DNA from: Orenia metallireducens
Lineage (GTDB): Bacteria > Bacillota > Halanaerobiia > Halobacteroidales > Halobacteroidaceae
Length of the DNA stretch: 64,000 nt
Assembly: GCF_003001995.1 (NCBI RefSeq)
Contig: NZ_PVNB01000008.1
Location: 1 to 64,000 of the forward strand
Reading direction: 5' to 3'
Below are positions 17,410 through 24,648 of this stretch, piece after piece (position 1 is the stretch's first letter; every line of letters begins with the position of its first letter). A program made the position numbers and the translations under genes. The notes under the pieces are model-generated. The model ran no database searches. It saw nothing but the letters and a program-made list of their open reading frames with translations, and had not been told where the DNA came from.

Positions 17410-17425
17410 GTGTTTAGAGACTAAG

Positions 17426-18157
17426 TCAGTTGACTTGATAGATTACCCTCAATTCAGTTTTAAAAGATTCCTCTGTGGCTTCTTTTATCCTCTCAAGATT
17501 AATCTCTTCTTGGTAGGTAGAGATATTACTTGGTTGAAGCTCCTTTAATTGATAAATCCCAACTAGCTTAAAAGAAGAGAGTTTTAAAAGGACATTTAAC
17601 TTAGCTGTGCTATTATTTAAGGCTTCTTGAAGTAGCTGATTTTGATATTTTAGAGGGTCTTTAAAGGTATAGTAAGCTCTATCAATTTTATAAGAGAAAT
17701 CATCAGGCTGATTATAAGTTACTCTGCTATTAACTGGATTGAGATCTTGAATATTATCTACTAGCTTATTTAAGTTGTCTATTAGATTATTATCTAATTT
17801 AATCTTTAAGTAAGTAGTACCTCTGTAAATCTCTTTAGAGAAGTGATTAGCCTTATCTAAATAGCTAACTATCTCAATTTCACCTTGGATGATCTCTATA
17901 TTATTAGAAAAGAGCTCTTGGAGTTTACTAGTTAACTTCTTTATTTCTTCTCTAAACTGATGATTTAGCCTTGATTTATTACTACCTTCACCATTTATCT
18001 CTAATCTGATTATAGCCTGGTCAGGTCTTAGAGTGATTTCAGCTGAGCCTATAGTGGAGATATTCTTAAAATCTGTTTCTGCTTCAAGAGATGGTGTTAT
18101 GATTAGGTTTAATAGGATTATTAATGTCAAAATTATAATTTTTTTAATCTGTCTCAC
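17426..18157 (-). CDS. Exported SIMPL-domain (DUF541) protein
   Basis: A 243-residue protein with a signal peptide (MRQIKKIIILTLIILLNLI...., cleavage near LEA) and a SIMPL domain over most of the mature part. The start of the domain ISTIGSAEITLRPDQAIIRLEI is characteristic (G-x-A-E-x-x-x-x-P-D-x-A). Members are periplasmic or surface proteins of poorly known function that form large oligomeric rings. The reading frame is clear. It is transcribed alone and converges with deoD. Confidence 0.82.
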   Translation of the reverse strand: MRQIKKIIILTLIILLNLIITPSLEAETDFKNISTIGSAEITLRPDQAIIRLEINGEGSNKSRLNHQFREEIKKLTSKLQELFSNNIEIIQGEIEIVSYLDKANHFSKEIYRGTTYLKIKLDNNLIDNLNKLVDNIQDLNPVNSRVTYNQPDDFSYKIDRAYYTFKDPLKYQNQLLQEALNNSTAKLNVLLKLSSFKLVGIYQLKELQPSNISTYQEEINLERIKEATEESFKTELRVIYQVN

Positions 18158-18280
18158 CTCACCTTCTGTAATTATACTTCTTGCTTAATTTTATTATAAT
18201 ATATTTAGCTGATAAAAGCCATTAGTTGCTTTAAATTAGGATTATAGACTTTGTTAGTAGAAAGCTGAGAGAATAGAATG

Positions 18281-18380
18281 ATAATGGGACATTTTAGCTA
18301 TTGGCTTCTAGCCGTTAGCTAAGAACTTATACAAGTGGCAAGTAGCCAGAAGCTAGCGGCTAAAATGTCTTAATATATCC
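18281..18380. repeat. Heptamer hairpin element, copy 2
   Basis: Perfect outer arms GACATTTTAGC (18288-18298) and GCTAAAATGTC (18359-18369). The arms consist of 7-base units (CTATTGG, CTTCTAG, CCGTTAG; then CCAGAAG, CTAGCGG, CTAAAAT), the same CTAnnAG type as the copies at 56.5 and 63.3 kb. The edges ATAATGGGACA and TGTCTTAATATATCC are diverged forms of the shared terminal repeat. The rest of the 18158-18476 gap shows nothing else except the SD of the next gene. Confidence 0.75.
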
Positions 18381-18476
18381 ATTAACCGATAATACATCAT
18401 ATATTTAAATTTAGTTATATACATTAAAGTTATTAAGTGAGGGATATTAATATTAAAAAGTGGAGGGAGAGAAGCT

Positions 18477-20159
18477 ATGACGACTAAAGTAGTAGTAATT
18501 GGTGCTGTAGCAGCTGGGGCAAGTGCAGCAACTAAGGCTAGAAGAGAGGGTGAGTATGCTGAGATTATTGTCTTTGAAAAAGGACCCTACGCCTCTTTTG
18601 CTAACTGTGGATTGCCATATTATGTAGGTGGGACTATTAAAGAGAGGAAGAATCTATTTCAGGTAAGTAATGAATACTTCCATAAACGCTTTAATATAGA
18701 TTTAAGGGTCAACCATGAAGTAATCAAGATTAATCGGGAAGAAAAATGTGTAGAGGTGATCGATCACCAGACTGGGGAGAGCTTTAAGGAAGCTTATGAC
18801 AAATTGATTGTAGCTGTTGGTGGAGAGGCTGTTAAACCACCGATAAAAGGAATTGATAGTAGAAAGATATTTAGTCTGTTAACCGTTCCAGATGCCGATA
18901 AGATTATGGAAGAGTTGAAGAATAAACCAGAAGATGCTGTAGTAGTAGGTGGTGGATACATAGGGGTTGAGATTGCTGAGGAGTTACAGCGCAGAGGGCT
19001 AAAGGTTACTTTAGTTGAGATGATGGATCAGATTATAGCTCCTTTAGATAAGGAGATGACGATGCCATTAGTCCAACATCTAGAAGAGAAAGGGATAGAG
19101 GTTATCTTAAATAATGGAGTGACAGAGTTTCAAGAAGAAGGAGATCTAATAAAGGTTATTCTACAGAGTCGAGATGAGATTGATGCAGATTTTTTAATCT
19201 TAGCTGCTGGAGTAAGGCCGAGATTAGAATTGGTTAAAGATGCAGGGCTTAGGGTCAGTGAAGTAGGAGTTGTTGTCAATGAATTTATGCAAACAAGTGA
19301 CCCAGATATCTATGCAGCAGGAGATATAGTTGAGAGTACTCATCTAGTTACTGGAGAGAAGGTTAGATTTGCTTTAGCTGGACCTGCTAATAAGCAAGGT
19401 AGAATTGCGGGAGCTCATGCTGTTGGGAATACTAAGAAGAAGTTCAAGGGGGTTTTAGGAACTAGTATTGTCAAGGTCTGTGATTTTACTGCTGCCAGCA
19501 CTGGGTTGAATGAGAAGGAGTGCCAAAAACATAAGATTAGCTATTATCCAGTCTATCTTAATAAAGGAAACCATGCTGGATATTACCCTGGGTCTGAAAT
19601 TTTAACAATCAAGCTACTTGTTGAAGAACAGACTGGCAAACTATTGGGAGCTCAGTGTATAGGTAGACAGGGTGTAGATAAGCAGATTGATGTCTTTGCC
19701 ACTGCTTTACAGGCCAAGATGACTGTAGAGGATTTAGAGGACTTAGATTTAGCTTATGCCCCACCTTATTCTTCGGCAAAGGGACCAGTAGTTATGAGTG
19801 GGATGATTGCATCTAATCATTTACGCTATGAAACTGATTTAATCAGCCCCCATGATTTAAAGCTGGCCTTAGAAGCTGGAAAAGATATTCAGTTACTAGA
19901 TGTTAGAACAGCTAGAGAGTATAAGCAAGGTTATATAGGTGAGGCTAAACATATTCCTCTTAATAGTCTAAGGGAGAGGATAGGAGAGCTAGATCCAGCT
20001 AAGTATACTGTTGTCTACTGTAGAAAGGGATATCGAGGCTATTTGGCTTATAAGATTCTAGTTGCCAATGGTTTTGATACTGTAGAGAACTTAACTGGTG
20101 GTATCTTAGCTTGGAACCTCTGCAGTGAAGAGAAGGAACTTTTAATTCAAAATCTATAA
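18477..20159 (+). CDS. CoA-disulfide reductase fused to rhodanese (CoADR-RHD)
   Basis: A 560-residue flavoprotein. The N-terminal half is an FAD/NAD(P)H-dependent disulfide reductase of the CoADR/Nox/Npsr group: FAD motif VVIGAVAAGASAA near residue 6, the single redox cysteine Cys44 in SFANCGLPYYVGG, and a second dinucleotide motif VVGGGYIGVE. The C-terminal 100 residues are a rhodanese domain with catalytic Cys515 in YCRKGYRG. Known fusions reduce CoA disulfide, CoA persulfide or polysulfide. Here the first glycine motif reads GAVAAG rather than GGVAGG. The following 4Fe-4S and rhodanese genes support a role in sulfane sulfur handling. SD GGAGGGAG. Confidence 0.9.
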   Translation: MTTKVVVIGAVAAGASAATKARREGEYAEIIVFEKGPYASFANCGLPYYVGGTIKERKNLFQVSNEYFHKRFNIDLRVNHEVIKINREEKCVEVIDHQTGESFKEAYDKLIVAVGGEAVKPPIKGIDSRKIFSLLTVPDADKIMEELKNKPEDAVVVGGGYIGVEIAEELQRRGLKVTLVEMMDQIIAPLDKEMTMPLVQHLEEKGIEVILNNGVTEFQEEGDLIKVILQSRDEIDADFLILAAGVRPRLELVKDAGLRVSEVGVVVNEFMQTSDPDIYAAGDIVESTHLVTGEKVRFALAGPANKQGRIAGAHAVGNTKKKFKGVLGTSIVKVCDFTAASTGLNEKECQKHKISYYPVYLNKGNHAGYYPGSEILTIKLLVEEQTGKLLGAQCIGRQGVDKQIDVFATALQAKMTVEDLEDLDLAYAPPYSSAKGPVVMSGMIASNHLRYETDLISPHDLKLALEAGKDIQLLDVRTAREYKQGYIGEAKHIPLNSLRERIGELDPAKYTVVYCRKGYRGYLAYKILVANGFDTVENLTGGILAWNLCSEEKELLIQNL

Positions 20160-20181
20160 TACTTAAGTTGTATTTATGGAC

Positions 20182-20210
20182 TTGACAAATTCCTCCCAAT
20201 AAGTTATATT
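20182..20210 (+). promoter_or_regulatory. Promoter of the 4Fe-4S membrane protein gene
   Basis: TTGACA (20182-20187), a 17-base spacer and TATATT (20205-20210). It lies just after the CoADR-rhodanese gene, with a G/C-tract palindrome directly downstream of the -10. Confidence 0.82.
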
Positions 20211-20216
20211 ATAACC

Positions 20217-20239
20217 ATACCCCCTACCTGAGGGGGTTA
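20217..20239 (+). promoter_or_regulatory. Probable operator of CsoR/CstR type
   Basis: ATACCCCCT and AGGGGGTTA face each other across ACCTG, starting 6 bases after the -10 box, so a bound protein would block the start of transcription. A tract of C residues facing a tract of G residues within AT-rich ends is the style of site used by the DUF156 family (CsoR, RcnR, FrmR, CstR). The sulfur-related neighbours favour a persulfide sensor of CstR type. No such regulator gene is in the window. Confidence 0.55.
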
Positions 20240-20344
20240 ATAAAAACCTTATATATCTCATTATCTAGATATATAAATATATAATTCATTTTAGCATAGG
20301 AAAATCAAAGTTATAATATTATTATCTTAAAGGGAGTGGGTAAG

Positions 20345-21010
20345 ATGAGACAGAAAGGTTTTTTAGGGTTTGTAGGAAAGATAAGTTGGACTGTGATTGT
20401 AGCTTTTTTAATATTGGGTTGGCATTATCCGATTATAGGTAGTGTGGCTTTAATTTGTATGATAGCACCACCACTTTTGGCAGTATTAAAGGGTGGTCGA
20501 GTCTGGTGTGGAACTGCCTGTCCTCGAGGGAGCTTTAATGATAATATCTTAGCTAAAGTCAGCCGGAGTGTAAATATTCCAAGAGTTTTTAGAACTGTAT
20601 TCTTTAGGGTAGCTTTTTTTATCTTTTTGGTTTATAATTTTATAGATGGAATAATTCAGGCTAAGGGGGACTTAATTAAGATTGGTTATGTATTTTATAA
20701 GATTATCTTTATCACCACTGCAATTACTATTTTATTAGGGATTATTTTTAATGAGAGGACTTGGTGTTCTTTCTGTCCAATGGGATCTCTATCAGCATTA
20801 ATTACTAAAGTTAAGCGTAGATTAAGAACAAGACCGAAGAGAATAGTTGTAGATAGAGATAAATGTGTAGATTGTAAACTCTGTGAGAAGGAATGTCCAA
20901 TGGGTTTAAAGCCGTATGACTTTACTGGTGATAATGATAAGGATTTAGATTGTATCCACTGCCAAGAGTGTGTTTATAAGTGTCCAGTAAATGCTTTAGA
21001 TTATAAATAA
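20345..21010 (+). CDS. Membrane 4Fe-4S ferredoxin-type protein (NapH/CcoG-like)
   Basis: A 221-residue membrane electron-transfer protein. There are about four hydrophobic helices; two cysteine motifs of the polyferredoxin type lie at membrane edges (WCGTACPRGSFND and WCSFCPMGSLSAL, the C-x3-CP pattern), and a C-terminal domain carries two 4Fe-4S clusters (CVDCKLCEKECPMG and CIHCQECVYKCP). This matches the NapH/NosR/YccM group that passes electrons across or along the membrane. The partner is unknown. GTG at 20336 overlaps the SD (GGGAG), so ATG 20345 is used. Its promoter, operator and neighbours suggest a link to sulfur redox chemistry. Confidence 0.82.
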   Translation: MRQKGFLGFVGKISWTVIVAFLILGWHYPIIGSVALICMIAPPLLAVLKGGRVWCGTACPRGSFNDNILAKVSRSVNIPRVFRTVFFRVAFFIFLVYNFIDGIIQAKGDLIKIGYVFYKIIFITTAITILLGIIFNERTWCSFCPMGSLSALITKVKRRLRTRPKRIVVDRDKCVDCKLCEKECPMGLKPYDFTGDNDKDLDCIHCQECVYKCPVNALDYK

Positions 21011-21063
21011 ATCACAATATATAAGAGTTAGACATATAAATTATTAAAGAGCTAATAATTTTT

Positions 21064-21093
21064 TTGACAGATAATATACTTTTTTGTTACAAT
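21064..21093 (+). promoter_or_regulatory. Promoter of the free rhodanese gene
   Basis: TTGACA (21064-21069), an 18-base spacer and TACAAT (21088-21093), about 80 bases before the TTG start. The G/C-tract operator found at 20217 is not repeated here. Confidence 0.75.
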
Positions 21094-21173
21094 AGCTAGT
21101 GATTAAGGTTATTTTATAATATCTTTAATCTTGGATATATTAATTAATAACTTGAAAGCAAGGAGTGATATAA

Positions 21174-21503
21174 TTGCCTTTTGATATTTTATTTGGTAGT
21201 GAAGTAAAGAAGATATCTCCTAAAGAGGTAGAGGAGAGGTTAAGAAAAGGTGATATACAGATTTTAGATGTAAGATCAGAGGAAGAATATAAACAAGGAC
21301 ATATTCCTAACTCTATTAATATCCCTTTAAGTGAATTAGAGAATAGATTAAATGAGCTAGATAGGAGCAAAGAGATAATTACTGTATGTGCTTCAGGCGT
21401 AAGAAGTGATAAGGCTGCTAGAAGATTAATGGAGATGAGATTTGATATTGTTAAGAATATGTCTGGTGGTATGATGGCTTGGGAGGGTAAGGTTGTTAAA
21501 TAA
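21174..21503 (+). CDS. Single-domain rhodanese-like sulfurtransferase
   Basis: A 109-residue rhodanese domain that carries sulfur as a cysteine persulfide. The conserved LDVRSEEEYKQGHIPNS region is present and the catalytic Cys72 is in the loop CASGVRS, followed by GGMMAW. It starts at TTG, supported by AAGGAGTGAT upstream. It resembles the rhodanese end of the CoADR fusion 1 kb upstream (LDVR..EYKQG.I, GG...AW), so the two may share sulfur substrates. A minus-strand frame over the same bases is a shadow. Confidence 0.9.
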   Translation: MPFDILFGSEVKKISPKEVEERLRKGDIQILDVRSEEEYKQGHIPNSINIPLSELENRLNELDRSKEIITVCASGVRSDKAARRLMEMRFDIVKNMSGGMMAWEGKVVK

Positions 21504-21512
21504 TTCAATCTT

Positions 21513-21550
21513 AACTAGAAGGAAGGTGGAATTCCACCTTCCTTCTAGTT
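21513..21550. terminator. 38-base perfect palindrome, bidirectional terminator
   Basis: AACTAGAAGGAAGGTGGAA is followed at once by its reverse complement. It lies between the convergent rhodanese and L,D-transpeptidase genes, and its end overlaps the stop codon of the latter (21549-21551). Confidence 0.88.
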
Positions 21551-22484
21551 ATTTTAGATTTAGAATATAGAGAGTGTTTTCATCAGCAATTAAATCATCT
21601 TCTAATCCATAGATGTACTTTAACTCCTTCATAGCTTCTTTGGTCTCTTTGCCAAAGCGTGCATCTGTATAACCTGCATTTAATCCATGTTTTCTTAAGG
21701 TTTCTTGTAAGAGTAACACATCTTTTCCTTTATCTCCATATTTAAGAGGAGATTCAATTTCAATAGGATCTCTTTGCCCAACCACTTTTACCCTAGTACC
21801 TATTTTGACCCAAGAGTATAAGATGTTCACATCATTGTTATACATTCTAATGCAACCATGGCTAGCATTGTAACCAATGGAGCTTGGTTTATCAGTACCA
21901 TGAATCCCATAATTCCCCCAAGGTACATTCAACTTCATCCATTTATCCCCAAAGGCACTTCCATCCCACATATCTAGCTTTTGAATGATTCGCCATTCAC
22001 CTACAGGTGATCTGCTAGACCATTTTCCTACAGCAACCTTAAAAGTATGATATTTGGAACCATCTGAATAAACCGTTAAAGTCTTATTTGTGGTATCAAC
22101 TAGAATAGATACCTCTCCTGGGGGAGGCATTATCTCATCTTCTGTTGTAGAAGTTTGATTGTTGAAATATTTGTTTAAACTGATCCAGAAATCTTTATCG
22201 ACTATACCATTACTATCCAAATTATTAGCATATTGAAACCTCTTAACTGCCAGATAAGTATCCCAATCATACAAAGAATTAAGTTCTCCTTGATAGAAGC
22301 CTAGGATTTTAAGCTCTAATTGTAATGCTCTAATATTATCATCTTGGATTGGCGGGTAATGTAGTGAGATTTTATGATAATCATAACAGCTACAGGTGTC
22401 ATCATCTTCTGTGGCATAAGTATTTAAGGGGAAGGTTAATAATAAAAGAATTAGCGATAATATAATAAGAATTTTAACCTTCAT
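21549..22484 (-). CDS. L,D-transpeptidase with two peptidoglycan-binding domains
   Basis: A 311-residue exported cell-wall enzyme that forms 3-3 cross-links or attaches to peptidoglycan stems. Residues 1-25 are a signal peptide; about 45-105 is a PG_binding_1 domain; about 124-236 is the YkuD catalytic domain with IHGTD and the active-site SHGCIRMY (Cys211); about 240-311 is a second PG-binding domain. The presence of a binding domain on both sides of the catalytic domain is less common than a single one. It is a single gene on the minus strand with SD AGGAGA. Confidence 0.93.
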   Translation of the reverse strand: MKVKILIILSLILLLLTFPLNTYATEDDDTCSCYDYHKISLHYPPIQDDNIRALQLELKILGFYQGELNSLYDWDTYLAVKRFQYANNLDSNGIVDKDFWISLNKYFNNQTSTTEDEIMPPPGEVSILVDTTNKTLTVYSDGSKYHTFKVAVGKWSSRSPVGEWRIIQKLDMWDGSAFGDKWMKLNVPWGNYGIHGTDKPSSIGYNASHGCIRMYNNDVNILYSWVKIGTRVKVVGQRDPIEIESPLKYGDKGKDVLLLQETLRKHGLNAGYTDARFGKETKEAMKELKYIYGLEDDLIADENTLYILNLK

Positions 22485-22676
22485 TTTTTCATCTCCTAAA
22501 ATGTATAAATTTTTAATTGTGAGACGAGCTAAGTATATAAGTCTAATATTATTATATACATCGAAGGCTTTTATTATAAAACTTAAATGATTAAAATTTA
22601 GTAGTTAGAAGTGATCTAAGATATAAACTGCTAGTGAATTGAAAAGAGTAGTTGATAAATCGTAGAAGTAGAGGAT

Positions 22677-22718
22677 AGGTGCTCAAAGAAATTAACAAGA
22701 TCCAATCTTTAAGCACCT
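22677..22718 (-). terminator. Possible terminator of the 121-residue membrane protein gene
   Basis: AGGTGCTCAAAGA and TCTTTAAGCACCT form a 12-of-13 bp stem 6 bases beyond the stop codon. No T tract follows on the minus strand, so the function as a terminator is uncertain. Confidence 0.45.
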
Positions 22719-22723
22719 AATTA

Positions 22724-23089
22724 TTAATTTTGTGAATTACCTTCAATCCTATTCCAGTGGAATAGATAGATAGGTATTACTAAGAGTAATAGTAGAATTG
22801 ATTTGGTTAAGCTTAAAACTATTCTTCTCTTTCTATTATACTCTTCTTGTGCTTTACGCTCTTCATTCTTCTCCTTAATCATCTCTTTTATCTCTTCTTT
22901 TGATAGCTCAGGAAAGTCCTTTTCGTATCGTAATTCTTTTTCTAGATAGACATCTGGTTCAATATATTGGTGTGGATAAATAATATCTACAATTGTATCA
23001 CCTAAAGAGACTATGGCAAAGATGAATAAGACTACACAGATTAAGCAGACTCCATAGAAGTATCCATTTCTAAAATTTAGTTCAGGCAT
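22724..23089 (-). CDS. Small two-helix membrane protein of unknown function
   Basis: A 121-residue protein with a membrane helix near 12-33, a charged, probably coiled-coil middle (about 50-85, rich in E, K and R) and a second helix near 88-110. I recognise no family. SD AAAGGAGG is strong, so it is a true gene. It stands between the L,D-transpeptidase and the M19 dipeptidase, all on the minus strand, but with gaps of about 240 and 260 bases, so a shared transcript is unlikely. Confidence 0.7.
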   Translation of the reverse strand: MPELNFRNGYFYGVCLICVVLFIFAIVSLGDTIVDIIYPHQYIEPDVYLEKELRYEKDFPELSKEEIKEMIKEKNEERKAQEEYNRKRRIVLSLTKSILLLLLVIPIYLFHWNRIEGNSQN

Positions 23090-23180
23090 CTGTTAACCTC
23101 CTTTCTTAATATTATCTTATAAGTTAAGCTAGGTAGATACAATAGCAATTATTAGGGATAAGAAAAAATGATATAATAGA

Positions 23181-23287
23181 TAGGTAATGCGATACTTTGT
23201 TTATAGGTAGACAGGTGGGTAGGAACTGCCTAACTACCTAAATTTCTAACTCCTAACCACCAAAGAAAAAGTGTCGCAATATACCTA
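23181..23287. repeat. Heptamer hairpin element, copy 3
   Basis: The left edge TAGGTAATGCGATACTTTG (23181-23199) is matched by the right edge AAAAAGTGTCGCAATATACCTA (ends 23287) in reverse complement. The inside is made of TAGG/CCTA-type 7-base units, for instance TTCTAAC and TCCTAAC on the right arm. The unit type agrees with the copy at 52.6 kb, while the edges agree with the copies at 1 kb and 24.4 kb. Confidence 0.8.
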
Positions 23288-23350
23288 TTAACTGTTACTA
23301 GATAGTTGAATTCAACTCTCATAATTGAGATGTTAAGCTTTGATATTAAT

Positions 23351-24295
23351 CTATTTCACCACCTCTTTAATCACCCGTTCAGCATTCTTATAGAATATCT
23401 TTTTAATTTCATCTTCACTAAACTTTGCTTTTTTAAGAGCAGAGTATAACATATCCATCTTAGCAATATTTTCAATCTCTAATTCACAATCGATCCCATC
23501 AAAATCAGAGCCTAAAGCAATGCTATCAATTCCACCAATCTGATGAATATGTTTGATGTGTTTGACGATATCAATAACTTTACTAATCTCTTTATCAGCT
23601 AAAAAATTTGAGGAGAAGTTGATTCCTATAATTCCGCCTTTATCAGCAAGAACTCTAATCATCTCATCATTTAGGTTTCTAGAATGGCCTTTTAGAGAAC
23701 GGCAGTTAGAGTGGGAGGCTATAAAGGGTTTAGTAGATAATTTAGCTACATCATAAAAGCCTTGGTCTGATAGATGAGAGACATCAATTAGCATACCTAG
23801 CTTATTCATCTCATAAACTACCTCTTTACCAAAGGAACTAAGCCCTTTAGAGCGATACTCTTCTTTTATATTTGGGTAACCTATAGCATTGGGATAATTC
23901 CAGGTAAGGGTAATTAAACGGACTCCTAGTCTATAAAAATTTCTTAGATTGGCTAAAGAGCCTTGCAAAGCTTCACCCTCTTCAATAGTTAGAAAAGCAG
24001 AGATCTTATTATCTGCTTTATTTTTGACCAATTCCTCATAGTTATGAGCAATTTTGATTCTATCTTGATTCTTTTTAAGTTCCTGATAGAATCTATCAAG
24101 CATTGCTAGGGTATGTTCAAGGGGATTAGTCTCTATCTCCTCTAAATCTAAAAAGAGGGCAAAAAATTGGGCTAGAGAACTGCTCTTCTCCAGTTTTTTT
24201 ATATCTACATGAAAGTTATTATCTGCCAAACTAGCTTTTTTATCCTCTGTAAAGATACGATAGATTGTATCACAATGTAAATCAATTAATTTCAC
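23351..24295 (-). CDS. Membrane dipeptidase (peptidase M19, renal dipeptidase family)
   Basis: A 314-residue zinc dipeptidase, despite the family name probably soluble. Zinc ligands are in order: DLHCDT near the N-terminus, TIEEGEAL, IDVSHLSD, ASHSNCRSLKGHSRNL, and the late GSDFDGID. Bacterial members hydrolyse various dipeptides including D-amino acid ones and are often used in cell-wall or peptide salvage. The length is normal. SD GGAGTGG before ATG. No partner genes are adjacent. Confidence 0.93.
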   Translation of the reverse strand: MKLIDLHCDTIYRIFTEDKKASLADNNFHVDIKKLEKSSSLAQFFALFLDLEEIETNPLEHTLAMLDRFYQELKKNQDRIKIAHNYEELVKNKADNKISAFLTIEEGEALQGSLANLRNFYRLGVRLITLTWNYPNAIGYPNIKEEYRSKGLSSFGKEVVYEMNKLGMLIDVSHLSDQGFYDVAKLSTKPFIASHSNCRSLKGHSRNLNDEMIRVLADKGGIIGINFSSNFLADKEISKVIDIVKHIKHIHQIGGIDSIALGSDFDGIDCELEIENIAKMDMLYSALKKAKFSEDEIKKIFYKNAERVIKEVVK

Positions 24296-24360
24296 TTAAA
24301 TCCACTCCTTATTTGTTCTAATATATTCATTAAACTTAGAATTAAATATGACATTATAGA

Positions 24361-24464
24361 GAGATATTAAGACAGTAACTAGTGATGAGTAATAAATGAC
24401 GAGAGGAGATTTTTACTCGTTACCCTTTACTTGTCACTGATTACTAAAGTGTCGCAATATCCCC
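24361..24464. repeat. Heptamer hairpin element, copy 4
   Basis: The right edge AAAGTGTCGCAATATCCCC (24446-24464) and the left edge GAGATATTAAGACAGTAA are an imperfect terminal inverted repeat. The left arm reads AGTAACT, AGTGATG, AGTAATA, AATGACG; the right arm reads CTCGTTA, CCCTTTA, CTTGTCA, CTGATTA, exact 7-base steps. It lies in the divergent gap between the M19 and GH13 genes (24296-24648), which otherwise shows only AT-rich DNA. Confidence 0.82.
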
Positions 24465-24648
24465 ATTTAGCTTAACTTTAGTCTTGGACTACTGTGATTA
24501 TCCTTAAATTATAACATTAATTTATTCATTTGAGTATATAGTTATTATCTTTTAGTCAATAATAAAGTAGTGAAGTTGACAGATCTCACAAACAATAATA
24601 CTGAAATTGACTATACATATTTTTAGAATTGAATTAAGGAGGGGTATG

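Noticed and set aside
18281-18380. Possible IS element or transposase remnant around the hairpins
   Set aside because: No copy contains a reading frame or transposase motif. A non-autonomous element remains possible, but no autonomous partner is in the window.
21140-21508. 122-codon minus-strand frame over the rhodanese gene
   Set aside because: The plus-strand frame has the full rhodanese signature and an SD; the minus frame is a shadow.
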